The position numbers and the translations under genes were made by a program. A stretch of 64,000 nt of DNA from Balanoglossus misakiensis (lineage: Eukaryota > Hemichordata): positions 9,362,001 through 9,426,000 of the forward strand of contig CM082585.2 of the NCBI GenBank assembly GCA_040954595.2. Reading direction: 5' to 3'. Below, in pieces: positions 37,389-49,800 of the stretch (its first letter is position 1; every line of letters starts with the position of its first letter). The notes beneath the pieces were generated by a model. The model worked only from the letters and a program-made list of their open reading frames with translations, had not been told where the DNA came from and made no database searches.

Positions 37389-39867
37389 TCACTGGACTAC
37401 GCATAGATTTTCTCGGCCACCCCTCGATTTAAGCAACTCGGCCACCTCCTGGTGTTTGCGGCTGACGGCAGCGCTTGTCGGCGTGTTTACGCCGAGCGAC
37501 GCGTTCCACTTCAAGCCCGGGTCCGCACCTTTATCGAGAAGCATCTCGCAGACGGACAGATGCCCGTTGTGTGCCGCGTAGTACAGCGGCGTGTGTCGCT
37601 CCCCGTCCCGTTGGTCCACCTCGGCGCCGTGGTCCAGAAGCGCCCTCACGGCCAATTCGTGGCCGTACATCGCAGCGTAGCTCAGCGCGGTCGCACTGGC
37701 GAAGTTCTCCGCCGACACCTTGGCCCCGTTTCTGATGAGCAGATCGATGATGTTCGCGTGTCCGCCCCAGGCAGCGAGATGTATTGGTCCGTTCCGATCC
37801 CGCCCGACCGATTGGACATCGGCACCTTCGGCGACCAGTCGCTCGACAATCAAGAACTGTCCATTTTCAGCGGCGCAGGCCAGCGGTGTCATGTCGTACT
37901 CATCCTTAATATCGATGCAGACTGCGTACTTAATTAGTATCTCCAATATATCTAAATGGCCCTTTGCGGCCGCCAGCTCCAAAGCAGTGCGTCCGTGTTG
38001 GTCGGGCTCGTTTACCTCGGCACCGTTCTCGATCAGAAATTCCACCATGAGTTTCTGTCCCTTCTCCGTGGCCAGGTGCAGGGCCGACCGTTCGTTTTCG
38101 TTGACCGCCTTCACGTACGCGCCGCGTTCAACCAACAGTCTGGCCACACCCAGATGGCCGTAGCCGGCGGCGTAGTGCAGGGCCTTGGAGCACTGCCGGT
38201 TGCCGATGTTCACGTCGGCGCCGTTCTCCAGGAGGATTTCGACCACGTCTCGGTGGCCGTTCCCGGCGGCGTAATGCAGCGGCGCGCACTGGCTCCGACT
38301 GCGCGACTGAACGTCGACTTTGCATCCGTGCTTAATCAGCAACTCCGCGATGTCGGCATGGCCGAAGTCGGCCGCTGGGTGGAGGGGAGTAAAATCGCAA
38401 TTTTCCGAATCTCCGATGTCGCAACCCTTGTCCAGGAAAAAGCGAACCACTTCAATATGTCCCATCATAGAAGCTATATGGACCGGGGCAAAACCCTTGG
38501 AATTCCTAACAAGAAAATCCGCGCCTTTATCCACCAAAAGTTTAACGATTTCTACGTGCCCGGCGGCAGACGCCATATATAGCGGCGTGTTACCATAGCT
38601 ACCGGTGACATCGATTTCAACTTCTTTCTCTGATAGAAGTTGTTTGACAGCATCCAAGTCTCCAAATCGCGCTTTTCGGTGCAACTCACTGAGATGTTCG
38701 TCGGCAGCCGACAGGTCGGATATCCGACTGACGACTTTGTTCTTGCCTCGTTTCTCGGCTACCTGCAGTGCCGTCAGTCCCCCAAACTCGCTCTCCCCCT
38801 CGACCACCGCCCGGCAAAGTTCGGGGAAGTCCGAGTAGAAGTACAAGGCGGTGACGAAGTCGGCAACTCCGCACACGGCGGCTTGTTGGAGTAAATTAAA
38901 GCCGTCCTTCCTGACAGAAAAGTCGCGCATCTCTCTCGCGAGTTTGAAAGCTCTGCTTTTGTCGCCATCTTCGATCGCCTGAAAGATGTCGTCTGCCGCT
39001 TCGACTTCCAGGTTGCCCGAGTCAGCACCGGTATTTTCGTCACAGCCTGAAACGATACAGAATATAGTGAAACGAAACAATTGTGTGTGTGCGAGACGGA
39101 CAGGGATTAGCTGTTTTAATGGACAAACATGTGATCTAGTAGTACCAGTCCCATTTCAATAATGTAACAGATGGAACCAGCAAGCTGTCTAACAAAATAA
39201 ATGACATTCCATATCCAAATATAATACGTGGGGAATTTTCCATGGTTTGTATAGGTATTGGAACGTGTCTTGCAGTTTTATTAAAACCTATAACTGCGTG
39301 TCAAACAATTCTGTAGCATGGTCATGTGACGTCTTGTGAGTGTCACTATAATATATCCTGTTGATTTGGTGATATTGATTTCTGTTTTATAAAATTAAGA
39401 TGCATTGTATTTTATTTTTTATATAAGCAAGTAGAATTATTACTAAATATAGTACTAAAAAAAACGCTCGGTTCGGCCATCAATTATTGACTCATTGCGG
39501 GTTCAGGGCGGACAGACCGCTCACGCAAGAACTATATACATGTAGACTATCTGGCAAAACTGTATATGATTTAACTTGATGTCAAGTATAATGTCTATAT
39601 TATATACGACATGCAAAGATTTAACTGTTAATCATACATTTTGCTCTGAAATTTCTCTCTAAGTCTAAGCTTCGCCTGGCGAATTCACGATTTAATACAG
39701 GATCACGGATTCCAGCAGCACTTTGCTGATAAAAATATTGATAGGCTGATATTAAATATTGGTAGGCTTGAATGGGTTAAAAACAGCCATATGTTTTCAC
39801 TAACTTTTTAATCAAAATTTCTCGCCCAAACAGTACTACAAGAGAACTCACCGTTTTCAACCGACAT
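37389..39867 (-). CDS. Ankyrin-repeat protein (about 13 repeats)
   Basis: Two coding exons on the minus strand, 39852-39867 (MSVEN plus one base) and 37389-39046, joined by a GTGAGT...TTTCAG intron, give 557 residues. About 13 ankyrin repeats of the TPLHxAAxxGHxxIVxxLLxxGADV type occupy roughly residues 115-550. One or two degenerate repeats come before them, and the N-terminus is short and acidic. No kinase, death, SOCS-box or membrane segment is seen, so it is an ankyrin-only protein, likely an intracellular scaffold. The last repeat is imperfect (PTSAAVSRKHQEVAELL). The coding exon is GC-richer than its surroundings, and plus-strand frames across it are shadows. It lies head-to-head with the dioxygenase gene, with under 1 kb between the starts. 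The fold is certain; the specific role is unknown. Confidence 0.88.
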
Positions 39868-40621
39868 GATCTGAGCCAGCTAGCCAGTTCACTCTGCCAA
39901 ACAGCAACTCAGTCGCTTCACTGGCTAATCCTACACGGCAAATTTCGTCATCTACTTTCCCGTATACCAATCGCGCTGTGGATAAATATTGCATACGTGT
40001 CGTCATGACCTTCGACCCAATGCGGAAATAACCAGATATGAGGGACGGACCGTTTCATATACTCGGGAGGAAGGCTGCGAACTTTTTTGCGCACAAACAT
40101 TACTTCCACCGTACCGTGAAAGCAAACTTGCCTTTGCAGTACAACAGAAAACACCATCGCTTCCAACCAGCCCAAATTTTCTGTTGTAGCTCAATTATAT
40201 AGGTACGTAGGGCCTACTCAGGGACGCAGCAAGATAGCTGCTGATCGAAAGGCCATGAGCATATGTATGATAAATTTGATTTCCAGACGTCTTATTGTTT
40301 TAGTTCTTGTGTTAATCTGTGGGATTTTACCCCAATTCATAAACTTTTACATCTATGATCTTAGAAATTGCACCTGAAAACTAAAGTCAAAATTTGCTTT
40401 CGTTTTTTCGACTACAGGTACATAGAGGGCGCTGCATGACAATATGGTTGCCATCGTGCTGGTGGGCGGCGGCTGCTCTTCCACTATTCTAGCCAATTCA
40501 TTGGTGATTGCGTGACCTTTGGATCGATTGGTGGACGTCTAAAGCTTTGCTTCTCCCGGACGCGGATCAAGTCATGCGTACCTACGTGATCTAGTTGTAT
40601 GGTAGCGATAGCGGATTGATG
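39868..40621. promoter_or_regulatory. Shared upstream region of ankyrin and dioxygenase genes
   Basis: The ankyrin gene starts leftwards at 39867. A non-coding first exon of the rightward dioxygenase gene probably ends at 40621 (donor GTGAGT at 40622) and joins the acceptor before 41820. The CpG-richer stretch at 39950-40130 and 40490-40620 could serve as a bidirectional promoter. No TATA box stands out. Confidence 0.4.
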
Positions 40622-40895
40622 GTGAGTACATGTACCGTCCGTCGCGTCGTCGCTTCCTCAAGTTGAGATGTTGAAGTTGGTGTTGATCAAGTTGTTGATG
40701 TATACGCAGCTCGAGGTTTTATTTGGTGTAGGGTGGTATGTATGGGAGGTGAAACCACAGTTTTGCCGCCCAGCCCTAGCACCAGCTGACCAGGCACAAC
40801 CATTACCAGACTAGTATGCCTACCCCAACAACCTACTGACGGGACAGAGTGTCATGGCAAAGCCGAAAGTAGCTGTGGTACGCAGCTGTACCGTT

Positions 40896-40923
40896 GGGGG
40901 GGGGGGGGGGGGGGGGGGGGGGG
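40896..40923 (+). repeat. Poly(G)28 tract
   Basis: An uninterrupted run of 28 G in intron 1 of the dioxygenase gene. It could form a G-quadruplex, and the exact length may be unreliable. Confidence 0.92.
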
Positions 40924-41032
40924 CTGTCCGAGGGGGCCTTACATTAACTTTCCTTGGATGGATGGGTGAAACAGATTTGTGAGTGAACTCAATGTGCATT
41001 CAGGCCTCCTTGCACAGTTCGGTAGCTGTGCC

Positions 41033-41125
41033 TTAACCCTTTCACCCCCAGTTACCTCTTTAGAGGTCCAACCGTACCATTGAAAACAATGAGTTTGGAC
41101 CGAACCACGGTGGTGAAAGGGTTAA
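41033..41125. mobile_element. Very short TTAA-flanked MITE (85 bp)
   Basis: TTAA at 41033-41036 and 41122-41125 encloses an 85-bp sequence with inverted ends CCCTTTCACC and GGTGAAAGGG. Inner inverted motifs GGTCCAA and TTGGACC are also present. TTAA target sites and CCC-type ends fit a piggyBac-derived MITE. Confidence 0.65.
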
Positions 41126-41829
41126 AAAGACCTGAGGTTTCCATTTCGAAATGCGAGGTGATTGCAGGTAAAGAATGAATTCTTTCCAGCTCAGTTTTGG
41201 TAAGGGAACAAATGCAAGCCAAGATGAGTTTGAGCAAAATATAGGTACATGTACATGTTATTGTTATTTATAGGTTTAATTAACATAGCTGGAGGGACAG
41301 AAACAGACAAACGCAATGCACTGACCCCCACCACCAACAATAGGACTAGTCCAATGTAGTGCAATAAGCCACCTCCCGCTTTCTCACAATATAACGACCT
41401 TCAATTGTCAGCATTTCTCTTTCATTCTATCTGATTTGCGTCATCAGGTATTGTTTGCCAGTCTGATTGGACGCAGAGACCAAAGACGGGCAACTCACAA
41501 AAACAGTTGCAAAAAAAAATTTGACGAAAATAGCTGCAGGCTCTTGCAAAGCTCATGAATCATTCTGAGTTGACTGTTTCAAAAATAACTCAGCGACATG
41601 TATTGTACCAAACAGCAAAGTTCTGAGTACACTGCACATTAACTCAGACCACAGCCCAACCTACAGGGAGCAATTCTTCATTGTCTGTTGTGCACTTTTA
41701 CCATTTCAACCTGAAAATTGATCTAGTTTCTAATTTGACTTTTAGAAAAGAAATCTACTGACTTCTGCCACTCCAGTTTCTTAATCCAGTTTAATTTCTT
41801 TTTTCTTGATTTGTTTCAGGAATTTAGCT

Positions 41830-44800
41830 ATGGCTGCCAGATGCATCACGAAATGGTGTCCCAGGATCCAATCCATGGCTGTGTTGAGGAATCCAGCAGG
41901 TATCTGTAGTGGTCGATATCGGGTCCGACAGACTGCCCCGAAGCTGGGCTCATGTGCAAGTCCTCTTCCACAGCTTTCTGCAAAGAGTCTTTCTACAAGT
42001 ACAATAGCTTATCAAAAACTGGTAAGTGATTCAAGTGTTTTAACTATGGTTTGGTCATTTGGGCATTTTTAGGTAAAAGGGCTCCTTTTCTCAAAAACAA
42101 TGTAGGACGCTAGTGAAAGGCCATCGATAATTTCACTTGAGTATCTGTTTCCATGTCTTTAGTGTGTAGATGCATGGTGTTCTGCTCAAATAAACTTCAG
42201 TACCAAGCTGTGTAGATAAGCTACAACATATTGCTCTGAAATTGGTTTTACAGTAGACATCGTGTACGTGTATTGCTATATTTGTTCATTGTTTCTGAGC
42301 TGCATACACAAAGGGCATTGATCCATGATATAGGGGTCAAAGGTCACACGTACCTGTGAGCCTATCCAAGGTCACCTGCTTCAGTAAAAGTTTGTGGGGT
42401 CATAGGTCGGTGATGCACTCTGTGACAGATTTTGTTTTCCTCTTCTGCAGACATCGGCCGAGGCCAAAACAGACGTTGGTCTGAATGTGACCGAAGATGG
42501 TCAGGTGCTCCAGCTGACCTGGCCTGATGGGGAATTGAGCAGGTAAGGTAGAATAAGACATGGCTTCTGAGGGGCTGTACGTGTATATGTGTGTGGGGGA
42601 GTTACATATACAGTGACACCTGTATATAGTGGCCAGTCAAGGGAGTTTCGTTAACTGGCCTTTATAAGACAAGTAGCCTTTATCGACAGGTCAATTAATG
42701 ACCGTTAATTGCACAGGGACTGTAACTAAGTGGCCACTATATAGAGGTGGCCAGTAACACAGGTTTGACTCTGGTTCATGTAGTGCGATCCTGTGACTGA
42801 AACTAAAATCTCTCTTATTAAAGGTTTAACAGCATCTGGTTGAGGCACAACTGCCATTGCTTGAAGTGCAAGCAGGAACACAGTGGACAGAAGTTGATAG
42901 AAACTTCTCGGATTGATCAGGACCCTGTTCTGTCTGATGTGAAAATAGTAGGTAAGTGTTGCCAAGCTGTGGCAGTATAGTCGAACCTGTCTATAGTGGC
43001 CAGTCAATGGACTTTCCTAAATTGGCTTTTATAGACAAGTGGTCTTTATGGATAGGTCAATTAATGCACATGTCAATTGTACAGGGACTGTAAAAAAGTT
43101 GCCATGACAACCGAGACAAGCCGAGCAGACTGGACATTGTTGCCACAGCAGCAACCACATTGCATCTGGCAACGTCTCTTGTTCGCACGTTCTACCCCTC
43201 TCAATAATACACTTTCCCTGTCTTGTTCTCAAGATGGCTGCCTTGATGTCACCTGGAGTGGGGTCGAAGGTCACAGCGGTAAAATCCCTCTCGACTGGCT
43301 AAAAATGAACTGTTACTCAGACAGCAGCAGAAGACGACAATCTGAAGAGAGGGCGGTCAAACAGCTCAAGGTCAGTCTGGTTTTTCTATGGCAACAAGAA
43401 ACAGTTAAGATTTTCAACAATTGAGGGAAAATTGTAAGGCTGTGGGTTTAATTTAAACTACATGATAGTTACTTGAACCAGTAATAAAAAAATCTATCAT
43501 CCATGCAGGTATTTGAACTCAGTATGTTTGATAGATTTTCAGTACATGTGTACTGCATTTTATTTGAGCAAAGATTTCTCTTCCATCTCTAGGGAGGAAT
43601 ATCTCAAGTAACATATGACTACAGGGATATTTCGTCCAGTGAAGAATCTCTATTCAGGTAGGCGTTCAAAGTCATTTTTGGGCACCCTGAAATTGGGCAG
43701 ACTCAGATTTGGTCTGCAGCGTACTCCAGTTACCGGTGCTGTACCACTGTAAGCTGTCAAGTCCTAACCCCCTGCTCTCTCTTTCTCTCTCTGTAGGTGG
43801 TTGTGTGATATCAATGATTATGGCCTGACACTGGTCACAGATATTCCCACGGAAGCCAATCAGGTCGGCAAGGTATTGATTCCTGTTAAGTGTTTTTTGG
43901 CCGAGTGAAATTTATGCAAAAGTGGCATCTCCGTCACCGTGCATAAGTAATGATTGATCTACAAGCCATGCCGTTGGTGAATATGAACAAAATCATTAAA
44001 AGAAATGAGAAATACCACACACTTAGTGAAACCGGTAGTTTTGCTTTCTCTGAATGTTTTTGGTAATTAATATTTTGCTTCACTGCAGGTTGCCCAACTC
44101 ATAGCGCCAATACAAAGGACTATGTACGGGGAGGTAGGTACCAACCTTTTTAGTGTGAGAAGAAAGCATTGTCATTTCCATGAAAACTTGTTGAACTTGG
44201 ATGTTCTCAAGTCTCACCCAGATTGCCAGGGCAGTATTAAATATACATGTATGCTGATTTTCAAAATACCTCCAGCCCCACTGAACACCTTAACTAAGGA
44301 AACATTGCAGACATAACTGTTGCATACTTTATCTTGTCACCTCTGCAGATATATGACGTTGAATCCAGTCCGAAGCCAATCAACGTAGCATACTCCACAG
44401 CTAAACTGGGCTACCACATGGACCTGGTCTACTACGAGTCACCTCCAGGACTTCAGCTGTTGCATTGCATGAGGTCAGCTAACATCAGACTCTGAAACTT
44501 TGACGCTTCAAAGGATATGCAGATCTGTTCACTGTTTCGTTTTAGTCTTTTTTTCACACACTCTTAAGTTTGTTCAGTTCTGCTAGCAATGCATCCTGTC
44601 TTTGTGACCACTGTTTAATATTTTAACCATTTTATTTCAATCAGGTTTGACCCAGAGGTCACCGGTGGGGACAGCCTCTTCCTGGATTCGTTCCTGGTCG
44701 CCGAAAAACTCCGAGAGGAATACCCGGAACATTTCGACACCCTGGTCCGCATTCCAGCCACATTCCAGAAAATTCACTTTGACAGGTAACGTCTGAATGA

Positions 44801-46146
44801 AGAATGGTTTGTGTAAACAACCCTGAATAACAGACCATTTTCCGAACTCCACAATACTCTGTGACAGCTCGTGTGGCTGGGCAGTTTATATTGGCGGATG
44901 TAACACAGGAAAAAAACACTTGGCCCAATGGCACAAACGTTACAAATTTTGTAAAACCTTCCACCAAGGGAAAATTCCAAGTTAAGTTTTTACCACTGCA
45001 TGTTCATTCTGTTTTCAGGGATTGGCCAGTGTACATGAAATATCAAAGACCGCACATCGTCCTGAACCCATCTAAGGAAGTAAGTTGTTAATATTTATGG
45101 CCAAAACATTACATACAGCTGAAACCTCAGGGGGAAATCCTGAAATTGAACATGGAATTCCCCTAAGCAAATGTTGCATGCAACTGTATGTTTGATTTGG
45201 AAAATTGGGCATACAGACCAAACTCTAATGTGCTCTTGTGGGTTGGTGTGGGAAATTGATCAGTAGGAGTCCATATGCAACTGATATTGCATGTATGTTT
45301 CACAAATGTGATCATAGTGCCTCCAGCGCTATTTTCTGTGTCCTGAATGCTGCAATATTCTCTTGACAGATTGTCGCTGTGACTTGGGCTCCAGCTTTCG
45401 AAGGCTGTTTACATGTACCAGAGGTGAGTTTTGACAAAGTAAAGTTGACTTGAGACTGAAAACAACTGCTTGGAATACGGTTCACGTACAGTATAACCTG
45501 TCTACACTGAACCCATTCCTATCGGGAAAAATTATTTAAATAACACCCCGCCCCCCTGGGTTTATTCCTGTTTGCAGGAAGATGTCAAATCGTACTACGA
45601 AGCCTACCATATCTTTGCTCGACTTCTGGAAGAGTCTGAACTGAAGGTGAGGATACTGTGATGTGAGTTGTATGAATGATCTGTGCGAAGGCCATGATTT
45701 GGCCTGTGAATTTATATTTGACAATGTCCTCTTCTTTTGTTATTATAGATACAGCACAGACTGGAGGCTGGACAGTGTGCGCTTTTCAATAATCGTCGCG
45801 TACTGCACGCCAGGGATGAGTTCGTCCTAAATGGTGGCCACAGACATTTACAGGTTTGTGCGTTACAGTTTTTTGTGTCTATCTGTCTTCCACCATGTTT
45901 CCTAATTTGTACATGTATGATATAACACCATTTATATTTGGGCCGAAGACATGCAAGTCATATCACACAATGCTAAGTAGTTTCCATTTGTGTTGTCGAT
46001 TGACTAAGACTCGCTTTATACATTTTTATATTTTCCAGGGTTGCTATGTAAATATCGATGAATTCAAAAGCCGGGTGCAGGTCATGATGACAATGAGAGG
46101 AACTGGCAGATTGGCCAAGAGAGTTGGAAACCAGTGTTTATTCTAA
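41830..46146 (+). CDS. Gamma-butyrobetaine dioxygenase-like (BBOX1/TMLHE family)
   Basis: Fifteen coding exons: 41830-42021, 42451-42542, 42824-42951, 43234-43370, 43593-43657, 43797-43872, 44089-44133, 44349-44473, 44645-44785, 45019-45079, 45370-45423, 45578-45646, 45749-45853, 46039-46146 (the last two follow 45578-45646; count is 14 if the UTR exon at 41820 is not added). They give 465 residues. The family oxidises gamma-butyrobetaine to L-carnitine (BBOX1) or trimethyllysine (TMLHE) using Fe(II), 2-oxoglutarate and O2. Seen here: a basic, Ser/Arg-rich N-terminus of about 60 residues resembling a mitochondrial presequence; the N-terminal zinc motif C105-x-C107-x-x-C110 with H151; iron ligands H268-x-D270 (KLGYHMD) and H415 (RVLHARDE); and R427 before HLQGCY as likely 2-oxoglutarate contact. 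PPGLQLLHC and VTGGDS match the family closely. BBOX1-like fits better than TMLHE, but the presequence leaves substrate and compartment open. Confidence 0.9.
42618..42764. repeat. MITE-like repeat copy 1 in dioxygenase intron
   Basis: It begins ACCTGTATATAGTGGCCA and has an inverted counterpart (TGGCCACTATATAGAGGT) near its right end. Its inner part repeats in the next intron. Confidence 0.6.
42985..43104. repeat. MITE-like repeat copy 2 in the next intron
   Basis: It begins ACCTGTCTATAGTGGCCA and shares the GTCAATTAATG...ACAGGGACTGTAA segment with copy 1, in the same orientation 367 bases upstream. The right inverted end is degraded. The pair flanks exon 42824-42951. Confidence 0.6.
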
Positions 46147-46357
46147 ATCTCTAATTATTCAGGGGGAACAACACAAATTTTCAAAAGCAACACAGCAGTG
46201 CAATAATCTTTTAGATAGAATTCACCATAAGGATAACTTTTCTAAAAAAACAGTGATAGTTATCCAAAATTTTTAATTCTTTGCTATATTTAAGGAGAGT
46301 GACCAAAAATGGCAAAGATTGCCTGAAAATTACAAGTATGTAACTTGCGATTACTTC

Positions 46358-46363
46358 ATTAAA
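46358..46363 (+). terminator. Candidate poly(A) signal of the dioxygenase gene
   Basis: ATTAAA lies 212 bases after the stop codon and about 50 bases before the first satellite monomer. Inefficient use would let transcription run into the satellite. Confidence 0.4.
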
Positions 46364-46410
46364 CACAATAAGTTTGAAAAGAAATATTGGATTCTGTAGT
46401 TATTTTTCTG

Positions 46411-46849
46411 TAATTTTTGGCATTTTCATGTCATATGCATGGGTTACAGAACATACACGCTCAAAAAATGACAAATTTTCGACTTTGTGAATTTTGACAG
46501 TTTTGGCATTTTCATGTCATATGCATGGGTTATAGCTCATGAAAATTGTCAAAAAATGAAAATTCCCGACTTCCTGACTATTGGACATTTGTCATGGGTT
46601 ATAGCTCATGAAAATCATCCAAAAATGACTATTTTTCGACTTTGCGAAATATCAAAATTTCTTCATTTTTTTGAAAAAACCAAGGGTTATAGCTCATGAA
46701 AATCATTCAAAAATGACGATTTTTCGACTTTGCGAAATATCAAAATTTCTTCATTTTTTTGAAAAAAACATGGGTTATAGCTCATGAAAATCATCCAAAA
46801 ATGACGATTTTTCGACTTTGCGAATTTTCAAAATTTGGTCATTTTTTTG
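46411..46849 (+). repeat. Left edge of satellite: divergent monomers
   Basis: About five diverged monomers. The outermost resemble the 86-bp right-flank type (GGCATTTTCATGTCATATGC, CACGCTCAAAAAATGAC). The next carry GCTCATGAAAA as in the MITE spacer, and the innermost approach the core unit (TTTTTCGACTTTGCGAA). The gradient from edge to core is visible by eye. Confidence 0.9.
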
Positions 46850-49800
46850 AAAAAACCATGGGTTATAGCTCAGGAAAATGTCGAAAAATCGACGATTTTT
46901 CGACTTTGCGTATTTTCAAAATTTGGTCATTTTTTGAAAAAACCATGGGTTATAGCTCAGGAAAATGTCGAAAAATCGACGATTTTTCGACTTTGCGTAT
47001 TTTCAAAATTTGGTCATTTTTTGAAAAAACCATGGGTTATAGCTCAGGAAAATGTCGAAAAATCGACGATTTTTCGACTTTGCGTATTTTCAAAATTTGG
47101 TCATTTTTTGAAAAAACCATGGGTTATAGCTCAGGAAAATGTCGAAAAATCGACGATTTTTCGACTTTGCGAATTTTCAAAATTTGGTCATTTTTTGAAA
47201 AAACCATGGGTTATAGCTCAGGAAAATGTTGAAAAATCGACGATTTTTCGACTTTGCGAATTTTCAAAATTTGGTCATTTTTTGAAAAAACCATGGGTTA
47301 TAGCTCAGGAAAATGTTGAAAAATCGACGATTTTTCGACTTTGCGAATTTTCAAAATTTGGTCATTTTTTGAAAAAACCATGGGTTATAGCTCAGGAAAA
47401 TGTTGAAAAATCGACGATTTTTCGACTTTGCGAATTTTCAAAATTTGGTCATTTTTTGAAAAAACCATGGGTTATAGCTCAGGAAAATGTTGAAAAATCG
47501 ACGATTTTTCGACTTTGCGAATTTTCAAAATTTGGTCATTTTTTGAAAAAACCATGGGTTATAGCTCAGGAAAATGTTGAAAAATCGACGATTTTTCGAC
47601 TTTGCGAATTTTCAAAATTTGGTCATTTTTTGAAAAAACCATGGGTTATAGCTCAGGAAAATGTTGAAAAATCGACGATTTTTCGACTTTGCGAATTTTC
47701 AAAATTTGGTCATTTTTTGAAAAAACCATGGGTTATAGCTCAGGAAAATGTTGAAAAATCGACGATTTTTCGACTTTGCGAATTTTCAAAATTTGGTCAT
47801 TTTTTGAAAAAACCATGGGTTATAGCTCAGGAAAATGTTGAAAAATCGACGATTTTTCGACTTTGCGAATTTTCAAAATTTGGTCATTTTTTGAAAAAAC
47901 CATGGGTTATAGCTCAGGAAAATGTTGAAAAATCGACGATTTTTCGACTTTGCGAATTTTCAAAATTTGGTCATTTTTTGAAAAAACCATGGGTTATAGC
48001 TCAGGAAAATGTTGAAAAATCGACGATTTTTCGACTTTGCGAATTTTCAAAATTTGGTCATTTTTTGAAAAAACCATGGGTTATAGCTCAGGAAAATGTT
48101 GAAAAATCGACGATTTTTCGACTTTGCGAATTTTCAAAATTTGGTCATTTTTTGAAAAAACCATGGGTTATAGCTCAGGAAAATGTTGAAAAATCGACGA
48201 TTTTTCGACTTTGCGAATTTTCAAAATTTGGTCATTTTTTGAAAAAACCATGGGTTATAGCTCAGGAAAATGTTGAAAAATCGACGATTTTTCGACTTTG
48301 CGAATTTTCAAAATTTGGTCATTTTTTGAAAAAACCATGGGTTATAGCTCAGGAAAATGTTGAAAAATCGACGATTTTTCGACTTTGCGAATTTTCAAAA
48401 TTTGGTCATTTTTTGAAAAAACCATGGGTTATAGCTCAGGAAAATGTTGAAAAATCGACGATTTTTCGACTTTGCGAATTTTCAAAATTTGGTCATTTTT
48501 TGAAAAAACCATGGGTTATAGCTCAGGAAAATGTTGAAAAATCGACGATTTTTCGACTTTGCGAATTTTCAAAATTTGGTCATTTTTTGAAAAAACCATG
48601 GGTTATAGCTCAGGAAAATGTTGAAAAATCGACGATTTTTCGACTTTGCGAATTTTCAAAATTTGGTCATTTTTTGAAAAAACCATGGGTTATAGCTCAG
48701 GAAAATGTTGAAAAATCGACGATTTTTCGACTTTGCGAATTTTCAAAATTTGGTCATTTTTTGAAAAAACCATGGGTTATAGCTCAGGAAAATGTTGAAA
48801 AATCGACGATTTTTCGACTTTGCGAATTTTCAAAATTTGGTCATTTTTTGAAAAAACCATGGGTTATAGCTCAGGAAAATGTTGAAAAATCGACGATTTT
48901 TCGACTTTGCGAATTTTCAAAATTTGGTCATTTTTTGAAAAAACCATGGGTTATAGCTCAGGAAAATGTTGAAAAATCGACGATTTTTCGACTTTGCGAA
49001 TTTTCAAAATTTGGTCATTTTTTGAAAAAACCATGGGTTATAGCTCAGGAAAATGTTGAAAAATCGACGATTTTTCGACTTTGCGTATTTTCAAAATTTG
49101 GTCATTTTTTGAAAAAAACCATGGGTTATAGCTCAGGAAAATGTTGAAAAATCGACGATTTTTCGACTTTGCGAATTTTCAAAATTTGGTCATTTTTTGA
49201 AAAAAACCATGGGTTATAGCTCAGGAAAATGTTGAAAAATCGACGATTTTTCGACTTTGCGAATTTTCAAAATTTGGTCATTTTTTGAAAAAACCATGGG
49301 TTATAGCTCAGGAAAATGTTGAAAAATCGACGATTTTTCGACTTTGCGAATTTTCAAAATTTGGTCATTTTTTGAAAAAAACCATGGGTTATAGCTCAGG
49401 AAAATGTTGAAAAATCGACGATTTTTCGACTTTGCGAATTTTCAAAATTTGGTCATTTTTTGAAAAAACCATGGGTTATAGCTCAGGAAAATGTTGAAAA
49501 ATCGACGATTTTTCGACTTTGCGAATTTTCAAAATTTGGTCATTTTTTGAAAAAAACATGGGTTATAGCTCAGGAAAATGTTGAAAAATCGACGATTTTT
49601 CGACTTTGCGAATTTTCAAAATTTGGTCATTTTTTGAAAAAAACATGGGTTATAGCTCAGGAAAATGTTGAAAAATCGACGATTTTTCGACTTTGCGTAT
49701 TTTCAAAATTTGGTCATTTTTTGAAAAAACCATGGGTTATAGCTCAGGAAAATGTTGAAAAATCGACGATTTTTCGACTTTGCGAATTTTCAAAATTTGG

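Noticed and set aside
37452-38582. Several plus-strand frames of 147-208 codons
   Set aside because: They are antisense to the ankyrin exon and reflect its GC-rich periodic codons.
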